From a virus, in the IMG/VR virus record IMGVR_UViG_3300044961_000340, positions 1-30,312 of that record: a stretch of DNA of 30,312 bases, one strand, 5' to 3'. Positions 6,098-18,308 of this stretch are shown piece after piece. Made by a program: the position numbers and the translations under genes. Position 1 is the stretch's first letter; each line of letters starts with the position of its first letter. The notes below the pieces were generated by a model, which was given only the letters and a program-made list of their open reading frames with translations, did not search any database and was not told the origin of the DNA.

Positions 6098-7765
6098 ATG
6101 AGCCTGATCGACAAACTATTCGCCATCACTGTCGCCATCGTAGCCGCCATATTCGGCGGGTTATTGCTTCTCAACCGTGACAGTGCCGTGCGCATCGGTG
6201 GACACATCGAACGCTTTGTCGCCGACGTTCTGCAATTGACGCTGTATTGCTTGATCTTCATCATCATTTTCTCCGCCGTCGCCGGCCTGGTTTTCCTCTG
6301 GGCATTTATCAGCAAACGGCGATTGGAGAACATGCGACAACGGGACGGCTCCTATCCCCTCCAGCGGATCAAAATCAATGGCGGCTGGATATACGTCGAT
6401 CCCAACAAGATCATCGCACCAGCCATCGCTGTTGGCGGGCGCGGCGCGGTAGAGCTATTCACGGCGGATGCAGAGCTGCACCTGCGTCACGCCATCGAGC
6501 GCGCCAAAGTCAGCCAGATGCAGGCGTTGGTTCCCGGCGATGCCGCAATCGAAAGTCGTTACGGTTCGATGTACCGACCCGGTGCTGTTTTCAACAACGC
6601 TACCGGTCGTTACCTGGCGAATGCTTATGAACGAGTGCAGCGTCAGTTGCCGCAGCCGCCAGCAGCGCCGGAGCCGATGCCGGAAGCACCAGCCATGCAG
6701 CGCATCCGCCTGAGCGATGCCATGAACCGCTGCATTCAAACGCAGCTCATCGCCGGGCAGGCTGACGATGGAGCGTTGGCGATTTTCAATCCGCTCTCCA
6801 GCATTCACGGCGGCATTATCGGTGCAACCGGCACGGGCAAAACGACCAGCGTCGGATACAGCCTGGTAGCGCAGGCGTTGCGCACTGGTTACCACGTCGT
6901 CATCATCGATCCCAAAGGCGGCGTCGACTGGTCGCCGTGGTCACAGCATGTAGAGTGGCATGAGTCGACGCCGGATGTGTTTCCGCTTCAGGTCGAGGCG
7001 CTTTGGGCAGAACACGAGCGCCGGATGCGTCTGGTGCGCGAAGCGAACGTGCGCACTATCGACGACATCGGCGGCGTTCCGCATGTCATCGTCGTAATCG
7101 AGGAGTACGGCGACCTCATCAGCCAGTTGCGACGTGGTGACAGACGCACCGCCGACGCCACCGACAACCTGCTCGACCGGCTCATGCGCCTCAGTCGTGC
7201 CAGCGGCATTCACCTGCTAATGATTGACCAGTATCCGGAGGAGTGGTCGCAGCAGGTGATCGGCAACACCAAGTGGCTGGCGACTTTCCGCCTTGGGCCG
7301 AACCAGGGCGCAAAGGTGCGACAGTACAACGCCGACCGGTTGCCGGACTATGGGCGTTTTATTGTGCGTGAGCGAGAATACAACGCATGGTTTGCTGCGC
7401 CGTATCTGGAAAAGATACTGTCGTTTGTGCCGGCGAGCACGTTGCGTGTCATCGATGGCGAGTTCACCGTTCAGCCCGATGGAGGGGTGGCTACCTCTGG
7501 CGAACAGTCCATGAACGGCGCCATGAACGGCGCCATGAACGCACCGTCTACGCTGGAGGGCTGGTACGAGTGGACGCTGGCGAACTACCTTCCGCATCAT
7601 CCTGAACTTCTCCAGGTGGACGCCAACGGTCGAGGCATCGGCGTGCGTGCGCTGGCGGAGGCGATGGCAGCGCATGGACGGGGCGACGTTTCACAATATG
7701 AGGCGATGAAAGGCGTTGCCAGCGAAGTCGCCAAGCGATTGAGAATGAATTTTCGTGCGTCTTAA
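6098..7765 (+). CDS. membrane-anchored FtsK/TraB-like DNA translocase ATPase
   Basis: From ATG 6098 the product is 555 residues. An upstream in-frame start at 6017 would run through the terminator hairpins and is rejected. Two membrane helices lie at about residues 5-25 and 48-72. A cytoplasmic linker with a Pro-rich stretch follows, then a RecA-like motor with Walker A GATGTGKTT at 242-250 and Walker B VIVVIEEYGD at about 329-338. The C-terminus (about 480-555) contains a 12-bp tandem repeat encoding NGAMNGAM and then a helical, possibly winged-helix tail. This plan is that of FtsK/SpoIIIE and of TraB-type conjugal pumps, which move double-stranded DNA through membranes. Its job in a phage could be transfer, segregation or dimer handling. 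It ends tail-to-tail with the late operon. No ribosome site is obvious. Confidence 0.8.
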   Translation: MSLIDKLFAITVAIVAAIFGGLLLLNRDSAVRIGGHIERFVADVLQLTLYCLIFIIIFSAVAGLVFLWAFISKRRLENMRQRDGSYPLQRIKINGGWIYVDPNKIIAPAIAVGGRGAVELFTADAELHLRHAIERAKVSQMQALVPGDAAIESRYGSMYRPGAVFNNATGRYLANAYERVQRQLPQPPAAPEPMPEAPAMQRIRLSDAMNRCIQTQLIAGQADDGALAIFNPLSSIHGGIIGATGTGKTTSVGYSLVAQALRTGYHVVIIDPKGGVDWSPWSQHVEWHESTPDVFPLQVEALWAEHERRMRLVREANVRTIDDIGGVPHVIVVIEEYGDLISQLRRGDRRTADATDNLLDRLMRLSRASGIHLLMIDQYPEEWSQQVIGNTKWLATFRLGPNQGAKVRQYNADRLPDYGRFIVREREYNAWFAAPYLEKILSFVPASTLRVIDGEFTVQPDGGVATSGEQSMNGAMNGAMNAPSTLEGWYEWTLANYLPHHPELLQVDANGRGIGVRALAEAMAAHGRGDVSQYEAMKGVASEVAKRLRMNFRAS

Positions 7766-7971
7766 GCGCTGTCATCCTCCGTGACGGCGCTGCGCTCAAC
7801 CACCCTCATCGAGAAGTCTACATCTATCACAATTTGCGCATCCTCCGGCGCACCGACAGCCGCCAATATCAACTGTACAGCCTGCGCTAGTTCGGTATCT
7901 GCCTGCTGTCGGGCCGCGAGGCGTTGACGTAACAATGCTTGCGCACGCTCCGGTATTTGCCACTCGGTCAT
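7762..7971 (-). CDS. hypothetical 69-aa protein, last gene of the late operon
   Basis: A helical, Gln/Ala/Glu-rich N-terminal half (about residues 5-40), then a short beta-like acidic tail ending EDDSA. It starts by ATGA overlap with the preceding gene. Its stop shares bases TTAA with the stop of the convergent FtsK-like gene, so the two operons meet with no spacer and no visible terminator. Lying downstream of fibre-like genes, it may be a small tail or fibre-assembly protein, or even a lysis protein. It is not recognised, and it has no membrane span. Confidence 0.6.
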   Translation of the reverse strand: MTEWQIPERAQALLRQRLAARQQADTELAQAVQLILAAVGAPEDAQIVIDVDFSMRVVERSAVTEDDSA

Positions 7972-8324
7972 GTCAATACCCTACGAACTCGATTCAACGT
8001 CGTCCGATACACTGCTGACGACGTGGGTTGCCCAGACATAAGTAATTTAATCTGTTGCAACAACGTTATACATGCTGCAAGCTGTTGCGCTGTGATACCA
8101 AGCGCCGCTACATCTTCGTCGGTCCAGTTGCCGACGTCGAAATACTCCGCCTCTAAAGCATCTGCTGAGTCTGCCGCCGCAGCCAAAGATTGAACCGCCT
8201 TGATGATGGCTTTCGCTGTCTCAATCTTTGCCATTGCTTGTCGAGCCTCCTGCTCAGTATTGAACGATTGTTCTTTGCCTTTGTCATTGATATACCAGCG
8301 TCCGGCGCTCTGCCAAATATCCAT
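7968..8324 (-). CDS. hypothetical 118-aa phage protein
   Basis: ATG at 8324 is preceded by a strong GAGGAGAG site. Residues 1-30 (WQSAGRWYINDKGKE..F.T..EA) resemble a short beta-hairpin module seen in phage proteins that cap tail or fibre regions, but this is by eye. The middle is Ala/Leu-rich and helical (residues 30-60), and the C-terminal part is mixed and basic at the end. It is ATGA-coupled to the 69-aa gene and lies 9 bases after the fibre-like gene, so it belongs to the tail-tip end of the late operon. No enzymatic motif is visible. Confidence 0.6.
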   Translation of the reverse strand: MDIWQSAGRWYINDKGKEQSFNTEQEARQAMAKIETAKAIIKAVQSLAAAADSADALEAEYFDVGNWTDEDVAALGITAQQLAACITLLQQIKLLMSGQPTSSAVYRTTLNRVRRVLT

Positions 8325-8333
8325 ACTCTCCTC

Positions 8334-9485
8334 TCACCACGCATTGATCGCTACTCTTCTCCAAGTATTCGTCGCCGTGCACACATAGATATAATTTGCA
8401 TCCCAGCAAATTTCCCCGACATTGCCAGTTGCCGATGAACTTGCCGGCGTCCTGCTCGAGCGGATTCGCAAATTTTGTCCGCCGATGTCTAACCCACTGC
8501 CAGACGAAAAAGTCGGTGAGTCTACATTGATCCCTGCATTACTAGAAAACAGGACAAGAGTCGGCGTTTGAGTTGCGTTTCGGCCGCCAAAAAATCTAAT
8601 GGACATTGAAGAATTTCCGCTGATAAAATTAAGGTTTCCGGCCTGTGCTGACGATCTGAGAAACGCATCACCTGGTAAGCCATAACCCGGGAACTGAGTG
8701 TGTGCAGTGCTTAAAATGCCTAAATCGAACTGCTGAGATGCATCGTTCCGCAACTGAAGCTGCACAGCAGCCGATGTGCCACTGCTAAAGTTTCTAAAAT
8801 GTGCAAGCGTTGCGAATTCGTCCGTTGACTCTCTTACATCAAGTCGGAAGATTGGCGGGTCTGCATTGATTCCGAAACGACCATTTATCGTGTCCACTGA
8901 CACAACTGCCGTATTCCAATCAGCCTTACGAATCTGGAACGCCGTCGTATCGTCTGATGTAGGCGCAACATACGACGTCACTACGCCTACAAACGTCGGT
9001 GTTGCTCCCGGATGCAAATCCTGCGGCATATTCAACGTAATCGTGCCGTCGCCGTTGTTTGCCACGATTACACGATTGGCCGTGCCCACTATCCACGCTG
9101 CCAAGTTGTTGACACTCACCGTCCGCTTGTTTGCATCCGTTGCCAGCAAACGTGAAGCGGTCAGCGTTTCCAGCAAAAGCGGATCACCCGCAATCACGTC
9201 GCCTTTCGTCGCGTGGCTGGTCGATTGCAGCCTCAGGTTATCGCCAGCGCCCGTGCCGCCTGTGAGTGTTTGCCCGCCACTGCGACCGATCAGCAGCGCA
9301 TATTGCGCATGATCATCATCCGCCAGTCCCGTGTGTTCGCCGTGATCGTGCGTCGCCGGCGGCGGATTCTCCGTGCGTAGCCAGTAGCGGCTGTCGTGCG
9401 TGTGGCTACCGCCAATCACAACGCTGCCGCCACTACCCTTTTTTTGCTTGCTGTCGATGATCCGTAGCGGCTGATTTTTTGGCAT
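8334..9485 (-). CDS. tail fibre / receptor-binding-type protein, 383 aa
   Basis: The start at 9485 overlaps the previous stop (ATGA). The N-terminus is basic and Gly/Ser-rich. Residues about 28-75 then carry His-rich collar motifs (SHTHDSRYW, THDHGEHTGLADDDHAQY) and LIGRSGGQTLTGG. These are characteristic of trimeric phage fibres and short-tail-fibre collars that bind metal. The central part looks like a beta-rich shaft. The C-terminus (SSSATGNVGEICWDANYIYV..TNTWRR) is the small knob-like ending seen on many phage structural proteins. It probably trimerises at the tail tip and contacts the host surface. It is placed after the tail hub genes, as expected. The receptor is unknown. Confidence 0.82.
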   Translation of the reverse strand: MPKNQPLRIIDSKQKKGSGGSVVIGGSHTHDSRYWLRTENPPPATHDHGEHTGLADDDHAQYALLIGRSGGQTLTGGTGAGDNLRLQSTSHATKGDVIAGDPLLLETLTASRLLATDANKRTVSVNNLAAWIVGTANRVIVANNGDGTITLNMPQDLHPGATPTFVGVVTSYVAPTSDDTTAFQIRKADWNTAVVSVDTINGRFGINADPPIFRLDVRESTDEFATLAHFRNFSSGTSAAVQLQLRNDASQQFDLGILSTAHTQFPGYGLPGDAFLRSSAQAGNLNFISGNSSMSIRFFGGRNATQTPTLVLFSSNAGINVDSPTFSSGSGLDIGGQNLRIRSSRTPASSSATGNVGEICWDANYIYVCTATNTWRRVAINAW

Positions 9486-9838
9486 CAGATCGTCTCCTGC
9501 TCCATTGCCCATGCGCAGCCGGTCACACGGTAAAGCATTTCCGGCGACAGCCACCCGATCGTGCTCAAATCCTTCACCACGGCTCCAGGCACTTCGCCAT
9601 CGGGCAGCGGCACCGGATCGTTTGCGCCGCTGAGGTCCTCAAGCTGGCCGCTTGAATCATACAGCAGCCAGCGAAAGCAGTGTCTGAAAATCCACCTGCT
9701 GCCCGATCCACCCCACTCCGCAGCCATAAACTGCCGTCCTGCGTCGCTGTAAGCTGCTTCCAGTGTCTCAATTGCATCGGCCAAGCTGTTCAACTGCGCA
9801 GCCGTCGGCTTGGTCAGCGGTTCAAAAAGCGTTGTCAT
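9485..9838 (-). CDS. tail-tip/fibre-attachment protein, 117 aa
   Basis: The N-terminus (MTTLFEPLTKPTAAQLNSLADAIETLEAAY) is a short lead followed by a helix. The neighbouring 136-aa protein starts with a related motif (ASQLNDLVMRVNALE), so both may use the same attachment helix. The remainder contains aromatic, beta-like segments and a Pro/Asp-rich loop. ATGA overlaps link it to the genes on both sides. The position between hub and fibre suggests a baseplate adaptor or short fibre. That is inference from context; the family is not recognised. Confidence 0.65.
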   Translation of the reverse strand: MTTLFEPLTKPTAAQLNSLADAIETLEAAYSDAGRQFMAAEWGGSGSRWIFRHCFRWLLYDSSGQLEDLSGANDPVPLPDGEVPGAVVKDLSTIGWLSPEMLYRVTGCAWAMEQETI

Positions 9839-10245
9839 AGCTCTCTATCCGATTCCACCATATAGCGCAGCGTGAGCGTCGTTCCGCTGCTGTCCTCCTC
9901 GCCCCAGCGAGCCCACACCCGATAGAGCGTGCCGACGCTCAAACCAAAACTCGACAGATTGACGTTGACTGCATACTCGCCGCCATTGCCGGGCGAAGAG
10001 TAGACCAGTGTGTTACCGTAGTAAACCCGCAAGTTTGTTTTGTTGTTGCCTTCGGCAAAGCGCAGATGCAGCCAGTTGTATTTGTGTGTGACCTGGTAGT
10101 ACGCATTCCGGTTTGTCCTCGTCAGCGTTATTTCTGCAAAGCCTAAGTTGACGCCAATGGCGCCCTCCTCCAGTGCATTGACACGCATTACCAAATCATT
10201 GAGCTGCGATGCGCTCAGGATGTTTCCATCATAAAAAGTGGTCAT
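9835..10245 (-). CDS. tail-tip protein with coiled N-terminus, 136 aa
   Basis: Start at 10245 with GAG before it. Residues 8-30 carry the SASQLNDLVMRVNALEEG helix typical of phage tail-associated proteins that trimerise at their N-terminus. The rest is a beta-sandwich-like domain: alternating hydrophobic strands with Tyr and Asn, and no cysteines. The product could be a small fibre or a carbohydrate-binding decoration at the tail tip. It lies 6 bases downstream of the hub gene and overlaps the next gene by ATGA. The specific function is inferred only from position and fold appearance. Confidence 0.65.
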   Translation of the reverse strand: MTTFYDGNILSASQLNDLVMRVNALEEGAIGVNLGFAEITLTRTNRNAYYQVTHKYNWLHLRFAEGNNKTNLRVYYGNTLVYSSPGNGGEYAVNVNLSSFGLSVGTLYRVWARWGEEDSSGTTLTLRYMVESDREL

Positions 10246-10251
10246 AGTATC

Positions 10252-13241
<2,990 letters not shown>

Positions 13242-13257
13242 CTTAGAGTCTCCTTGC

Positions 13258-13348
13258 AAGAAGAGAGAGGAGAGAGAAGTGAGAGGAGAGGAGAGAGAGA
13301 AGAGAGAGTCCTCTCACTCCTCACTTCTTTCTCCCTCTTCCCTCTCTC
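13258..13348. repeat. polypurine/polypyrimidine inverted tract between tail genes
   Basis: About 51 bases of almost pure A/G (13258-13308) are followed by about 40 bases of almost pure C/T (13309-13348). The halves are complementary enough to form one long imperfect hairpin, for example AGAAGTGAGAGGAG against CTCCTCACTTCT. It fills the 105-bp gap between two tail genes. A minus-strand transcript would carry it just upstream of the LamG-protein ribosome site. Confidence 0.8.
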
Positions 13349-13695
13349 AAGCTTCCCATAGTTCAAGTGAGCATCGATACAACAATGCGCCGCCACCTAC
13401 AACAAAAGTCTCGTAGTTCAGCACAGGAGTCATGCCGGCATTGACATTGCAACTGGTCCCGTCCGGTCCGACAAACGGCACATCGCCGGCCACTGCTGCC
13501 GCAAATGCAGACGTGATGACTGCCAATTGTGCGCTCGACAGCGCCACCCACGCAAGCGAAAAGCGTCGCTTCATGCTGCCATTTACCAGGTCACGGCGCA
13601 GATTGCCGTTGGCCAGTTGCACAGCGCCGCCAAGCCAGACTCCCTGCACGGTGTAGGTCGTCGGATCTGCCAGCGTTACATTGTTGAGCTTCGTG

Positions 13696-13706
<11 letters not shown>
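13347..13706 (-). CDS. small tail protein, 119 aa (tail-tip assembly region)
   Basis: The start is taken at Met-Ala-Ser-Asp (13706), overlapping the tape-measure stop by 11 bases; the upstream extension is tape-measure sequence in another frame. The product is beta-rich with a VWLGGAVQLANGNLRRDLV stretch, a helix rich in Ala (AQLAVITSAFAAAVAG) and a C-terminal strand pair (YRCSLELWEA). Its position directly after the tape measure matches small distal-tail-type proteins. The fold resembles tail-tube relatives only loosely. Assignment is by position; no enzyme motif is present. Confidence 0.7.
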
Positions 13707-15930
<2,224 letters not shown>

Positions 15931-15978
15931 AAATCAGCCTTTATTCAGATAAATGTCAGATAACATCGTTGCTCATCG

Positions 15979-16002
15979 TGATATACTGAAAGTAAAAGGA
16001 GG
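15979..16002 (+). promoter_or_regulatory. extended -10 promoter and strong Shine-Dalgarno of an antisense small gene
   Basis: TG-A-TATACT at 15979-15987 matches an extended -10 element, with no good -35. The AGGAGG Shine-Dalgarno lies at 15997-16002, 6 bases before ATG 16009. Both are on the plus strand, opposite to the surrounding late operon, and would drive only the small membrane ORF. Confidence 0.45.
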
Positions 16003-16008
16003 CCCCCA

Positions 16009-16146
16009 ATGACACCTGTCGAAAAAATAGTCTTGCAATTTACTCTACGCATTTTTTTGCGTTCCATTCAACTGTTGGGCATCGTCTTGGCAATCTGGTT
16101 TGCTGCTTTTCTCCTACGTCTGATCGGCTTTGCCCTCGGCTTCTAG
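16009..16146 (+). CDS. 45-aa membrane miniprotein on the opposite strand to the late operon
   Basis: The reading frame starts at ATG 16009 behind an optimal AGGAGG and ends at TAG 16144-16146. The product has a short amphipathic start (MTPVEKIVLQFTLRIFLR) and a hydrophobic segment of about residues 19-44. It is inserted between the tape measure and the tail chaperone genes but on the other strand. Its last 33 bases overlap the end of the chaperone extension. Own promoter, own ribosome site and opposite strand are the hallmarks of a phage moron gene. Such genes often alter the lysogen's surface or exclude other phages; nothing here proves a specific role. Confidence 0.5.
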   Translation: MTPVEKIVLQFTLRIFLRSIQLLGIVLAIWFAAFLLRLIGFALGF

Positions 16147-16524
16147 CCGGTCATGGCGTAAAATCATGCGCCACTCATAAGCGTTCGGTTTGATCTTGCC
16201 TTCCAGGAAGGCCTGCCGGACATTCTCCACATCGAGGATTTCTCTTGTCTGCCATGCACGAATCAAGCGAGGCCAATCGATCTTGTCCAGATCCTCCAAC
16301 GTCTTTCCGGGAAAATGACGAAGGAGGATAGCGTCCCAGAGCGCGTCCGGCAGCATCTGAAGCAACGCCAGTTGCGCGGCGCCGCGTGCCTCAGGCGTCA
16401 GTTCGGCGTCTTCGCTGGGGTCGTCGGCTGCGCTATTTCGACGCCATCGAACAATAGCCGCCTCCTCTCTTCCCCCAGCGCCAATAACTCCTGAATTGCT
16501 CTGTTGATGCCGCCAGCCAGCCAA
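16114..16524 (-). CDS. tail assembly chaperone extension (gpT-like), likely reached by -1 frameshift
   Basis: The frame lies in the -1 frame relative to the upstream chaperone and overlaps it by 127 bases. Its only early start is a TTG without a ribosome site. The product past the overlap (about 95 residues, acidic then basic) is helical: LTPEARGAAQLALLQMLPDALWDAILLRHFPGKT, split by turns. Sequence immediately before the tape measure in siphoviruses usually encodes the G/GT chaperone pair. There a -1 slip yields a fusion that folds and delivers the tape measure. A run GGGGGAAG in the overlap (about 16461-16468) is a possible slip region, but it is not a perfect XXXYYYZ heptamer. Confidence 0.6.
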   Translation of the reverse strand: MAGWRHQQSNSGVIGAGGREEAAIVRWRRNSAADDPSEDAELTPEARGAAQLALLQMLPDALWDAILLRHFPGKTLEDLDKIDWPRLIRAWQTREILDVENVRQAFLEGKIKPNAYEWRMILRHDRLEAEGKADQT

Positions 16525-16775
16525 CGCACCAGGCGAATGTCGAGATCATCAAAGCGTGCCACCAGCGTCTCGCCATCCTCGATCAGCGTGCCGTCGGGCA
16601 GCAGGATATGCACCTGTACCAGCTTCTTCGCCAGCAGATCAAACAATTCAGCTTCCGGTGCGGCGCCGATTGTCGCCAAACTCCAGCGCTTTATTTCAGC
16701 GCGCGTCCATTGCTCAGCAAGTTCGATCCAGTTATGGCGCAGCCCGTCTATTGTGCATTCGAGCCGGATCTTCAT
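16398..16775 (-). CDS. tail assembly chaperone (gpG-like), 125 aa
   Basis: The start is MKIRLE at 16775, just after the duplicated ribosome-site segment GGCGGTGAGTTA. The product is helical with a short N-terminal beta region and a middle LLPDGTLIEDGETL hairpin. It ends in a Pro/Thr-rich tail (AQPTTPAKTPN) shortly after the overlap with the next frame. Its place between the tail tube and tape measure genes, together with the -1-frame partner, supports a gpG-type chaperone. The chaperone would coat the tape measure during tail assembly. The protein itself carries no diagnostic motif that I can name. Confidence 0.65.
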   Translation of the reverse strand: MKIRLECTIDGLRHNWIELAEQWTRAEIKRWSLATIGAAPEAELFDLLAKKLVQVHILLPDGTLIEDGETLVARFDDLDIRLVRWLAGGINRAIQELLALGEERRRLLFDGVEIAQPTTPAKTPN

Positions 16776-16809
16776 TAACTCACCGCCCTGGATTAACTCA
16801 CCGCCCTGG
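16774..16809. repeat. 18-bp tandem duplication at the tail-tube/chaperone junction
   Basis: The segment ATTAACTCACCGCCCTGG occurs twice in a row (16774-16791 and 16792-16809). On the coding (minus) strand it duplicates the stop codon and the GGTGAG ribosome site at the gene boundary. The likely effect is a second ribosome site before the chaperone start. Confidence 0.9.
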
Positions 16810-17194
16810 TCGGCACACCGCTGAGCCGGATCGTCGGCGAAGCCGTGAGCTTGCCTGTCGCCGCTGCACTGATTCCATATCCCGTCACGAACGCCTTCGT
16901 CCACGTATAGGTGACCGTATCGCCTGACGCATCTTTGAACGCAATCACTGCCGTCACCAATCCCGGCGTAATCGCCAGCGTCCCCAACACATCGTCAACT
17001 ACCTTGTCCCACCTTGTCACGCTGATGTTCGCATCGTATGACGGCAGGCCAGGTATGAATTCCTGCGCCGAACTGTCGAGGTTCGTCGTTTCCAGTTCCG
17101 CCACCGCCATGTTCAGATCGACCTGCTCCACATACGCCGTCAGGTTCACACCGTTCAGCGTGAACGTACAATTTTTTGGACCCTTGACACCCAT
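16793..17194 (-). CDS. tail tube-like protein, 134 aa
   Basis: ATG 17194 has GGAG 8 bases upstream. The 134 residues are nearly all beta-strand: CTFTLNGVNLTAYVEQVDL, then DSSAQEFIPGL, ANISVTRWD, and a later TVTYTWTKAFVTGYGI. This is the size and texture of a siphovirus tail tube subunit, which polymerises around the tape measure. The preceding gene (17206-17913) shares the SAAQEF(L/I)P motif and a similar strand order, suggesting that the two are paralogues. The stop codon lies inside the 18-bp duplication. Which of the two is the major tube protein cannot be told by eye. Confidence 0.75.
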   Translation of the reverse strand: MGVKGPKNCTFTLNGVNLTAYVEQVDLNMAVAELETTNLDSSAQEFIPGLPSYDANISVTRWDKVVDDVLGTLAITPGLVTAVIAFKDASGDTVTYTWTKAFVTGYGISAAATGKLTASPTIRLSGVPTRAVS

Positions 17195-17205
17195 GATTGT
17201 TGCTC

Positions 17206-17913
17206 CTATGCATTCAAACTGACTACTGCCATACAACGAATTGCGGTCGCCCCACCCAGATCGGTGCACGACAACCGCACATAGCGCCCGACCGTACCCG
17301 TCAGCGTCAGCGAGTATCCGCCCACCGCCGACAGGGTAAACGTGCCTTCATTCACCCACGTGTTTCCATCCGCCGAGGACTGCACTTCAATGGTTGCATT
17401 TCCCGCCGTACCGGTGATGCTCGCCACGTGCAAAAATGCAGCGCCGCCCTTGGTCGTACCAACCCCAAAATCGACCGTAGCGCCATTCTCCACAGCGTCG
17501 AAAATCCCGTCATAGACACGCAATCCACGACGCACCGCATTTGATGTACCCCACTGCCCATTCAACGTCACCAAACCATTCACAGGCGCCCCAAACGCCA
17601 TGTTATAGTTGCTGGCGTCAGACAGCACATAGGCAACACAGTTAGCATCGCTGGCTTGTGTGAGCACGGTGACGATCGCCGATTTTTCTGCAAAGCGATC
17701 TGCCAATTCCGCCTCAAAGCCGTTGGGGAGCACGCCCTCAAAGTAACCGTTCTGCGTGACGGTGCACTTGGCCAGCATCGGTAGAAATTCTTGTGCGGCG
17801 CTGGTTAAACTGGTGCGTTCAGCCTCGCCCACTTCGATCACCAGCTCAAGCTGGCTGGTCGACGAGGAAAAGTCATATTCATCCACCCAGATACGCAGTT
17901 CAGTTCCCTTCAT
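17206..17913 (-). CDS. major tail protein-like, 235 aa, with C-terminal Ig/CBM-like domain
   Basis: The start at 17913 overlaps the tail terminator gene (ATGA). The N-terminal 130 residues look like a tail tube fold (LRIWVDEYDFSSSTSQLEL, SLTSAAQEFLPML, CTVTQNGYFEG). Residues about 140-235 form a separate beta-sandwich (VDFGVGTTKGGAAFLHV, IEVQSSADGNTWVNEG, YVRLSCTDLGG) like the Ig or carbohydrate-binding decorations found on many tail tubes. Tube plus decoration domain is a known major-tail-protein design. It lies directly before the smaller tube-like paralogue. The decoration may bind cell-surface or environmental glycans; that is inference. Confidence 0.8.
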   Translation of the reverse strand: MKGTELRIWVDEYDFSSSTSQLELVIEVGEAERTSLTSAAQEFLPMLAKCTVTQNGYFEGVLPNGFEAELADRFAEKSAIVTVLTQASDANCVAYVLSDASNYNMAFGAPVNGLVTLNGQWGTSNAVRRGLRVYDGIFDAVENGATVDFGVGTTKGGAAFLHVASITGTAGNATIEVQSSADGNTWVNEGTFTLSAVGGYSLTLTGTVGRYVRLSCTDLGGATAIRCMAVVSLNA

Positions 17914-18308
17914 ATCTCCGCTCCGTCGTCATACTCGATCGTCAATGTGACAACTGCGCCAAACGCCTCCAGTTCCGGCGCATACTCGTCGGCACCGTCG
18001 CTGACGCTGATAAACCGGATTGAGCCGGTCGAACTGGTTTCGCTATAGGCGTCGAACAATTGGCGCACCGCTTCCGCCAGCGTGCGGGCTTCGGTGTAAT
18101 CGGCGGCCCAACAGACGATCTGCAACGTCACCGTGCGCCAGCCAGCCCGCCCCGCCAGCGTGTAACCTGGCGCGCTGTCAAGCCGCCGATATACCAGCGC
18201 CGGCAGTTCCGTCTCCTGGCGCATAACGACGGGCGTCACACGTCTGCCTACGGCGTCTGTGATCGTCGTATCGGTCAGCAACATGGCTGCGATGCGTTTT
18301 TCGATCAT
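17910..18308 (-). CDS. tail terminator / DUF3168-like protein, 132 aa
   Basis: Residues 1-60 (MIEKRIAAMLLTDTTITDAVGRRVTPVVMRQE, PALVYRRLDSAPGY) followed by LQIVCWAADYTEARTLAEAVRQLF match the pattern of DUF3168-type tail completion proteins. These have an N-terminal helix, two strands, then the helix that packs on the tail end. They cap the tail tube and join it to the head connector. It is in the canonical order after the gp10-like gene and before the tube protein, with ATGA overlaps on both sides. Confidence 0.8.
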   Translation of the reverse strand: MIEKRIAAMLLTDTTITDAVGRRVTPVVMRQETELPALVYRRLDSAPGYTLAGRAGWRTVTLQIVCWAADYTEARTLAEAVRQLFDAYSETSSTGSIRFISVSDGADEYAPELEAFGAVVTLTIEYDDGAEI

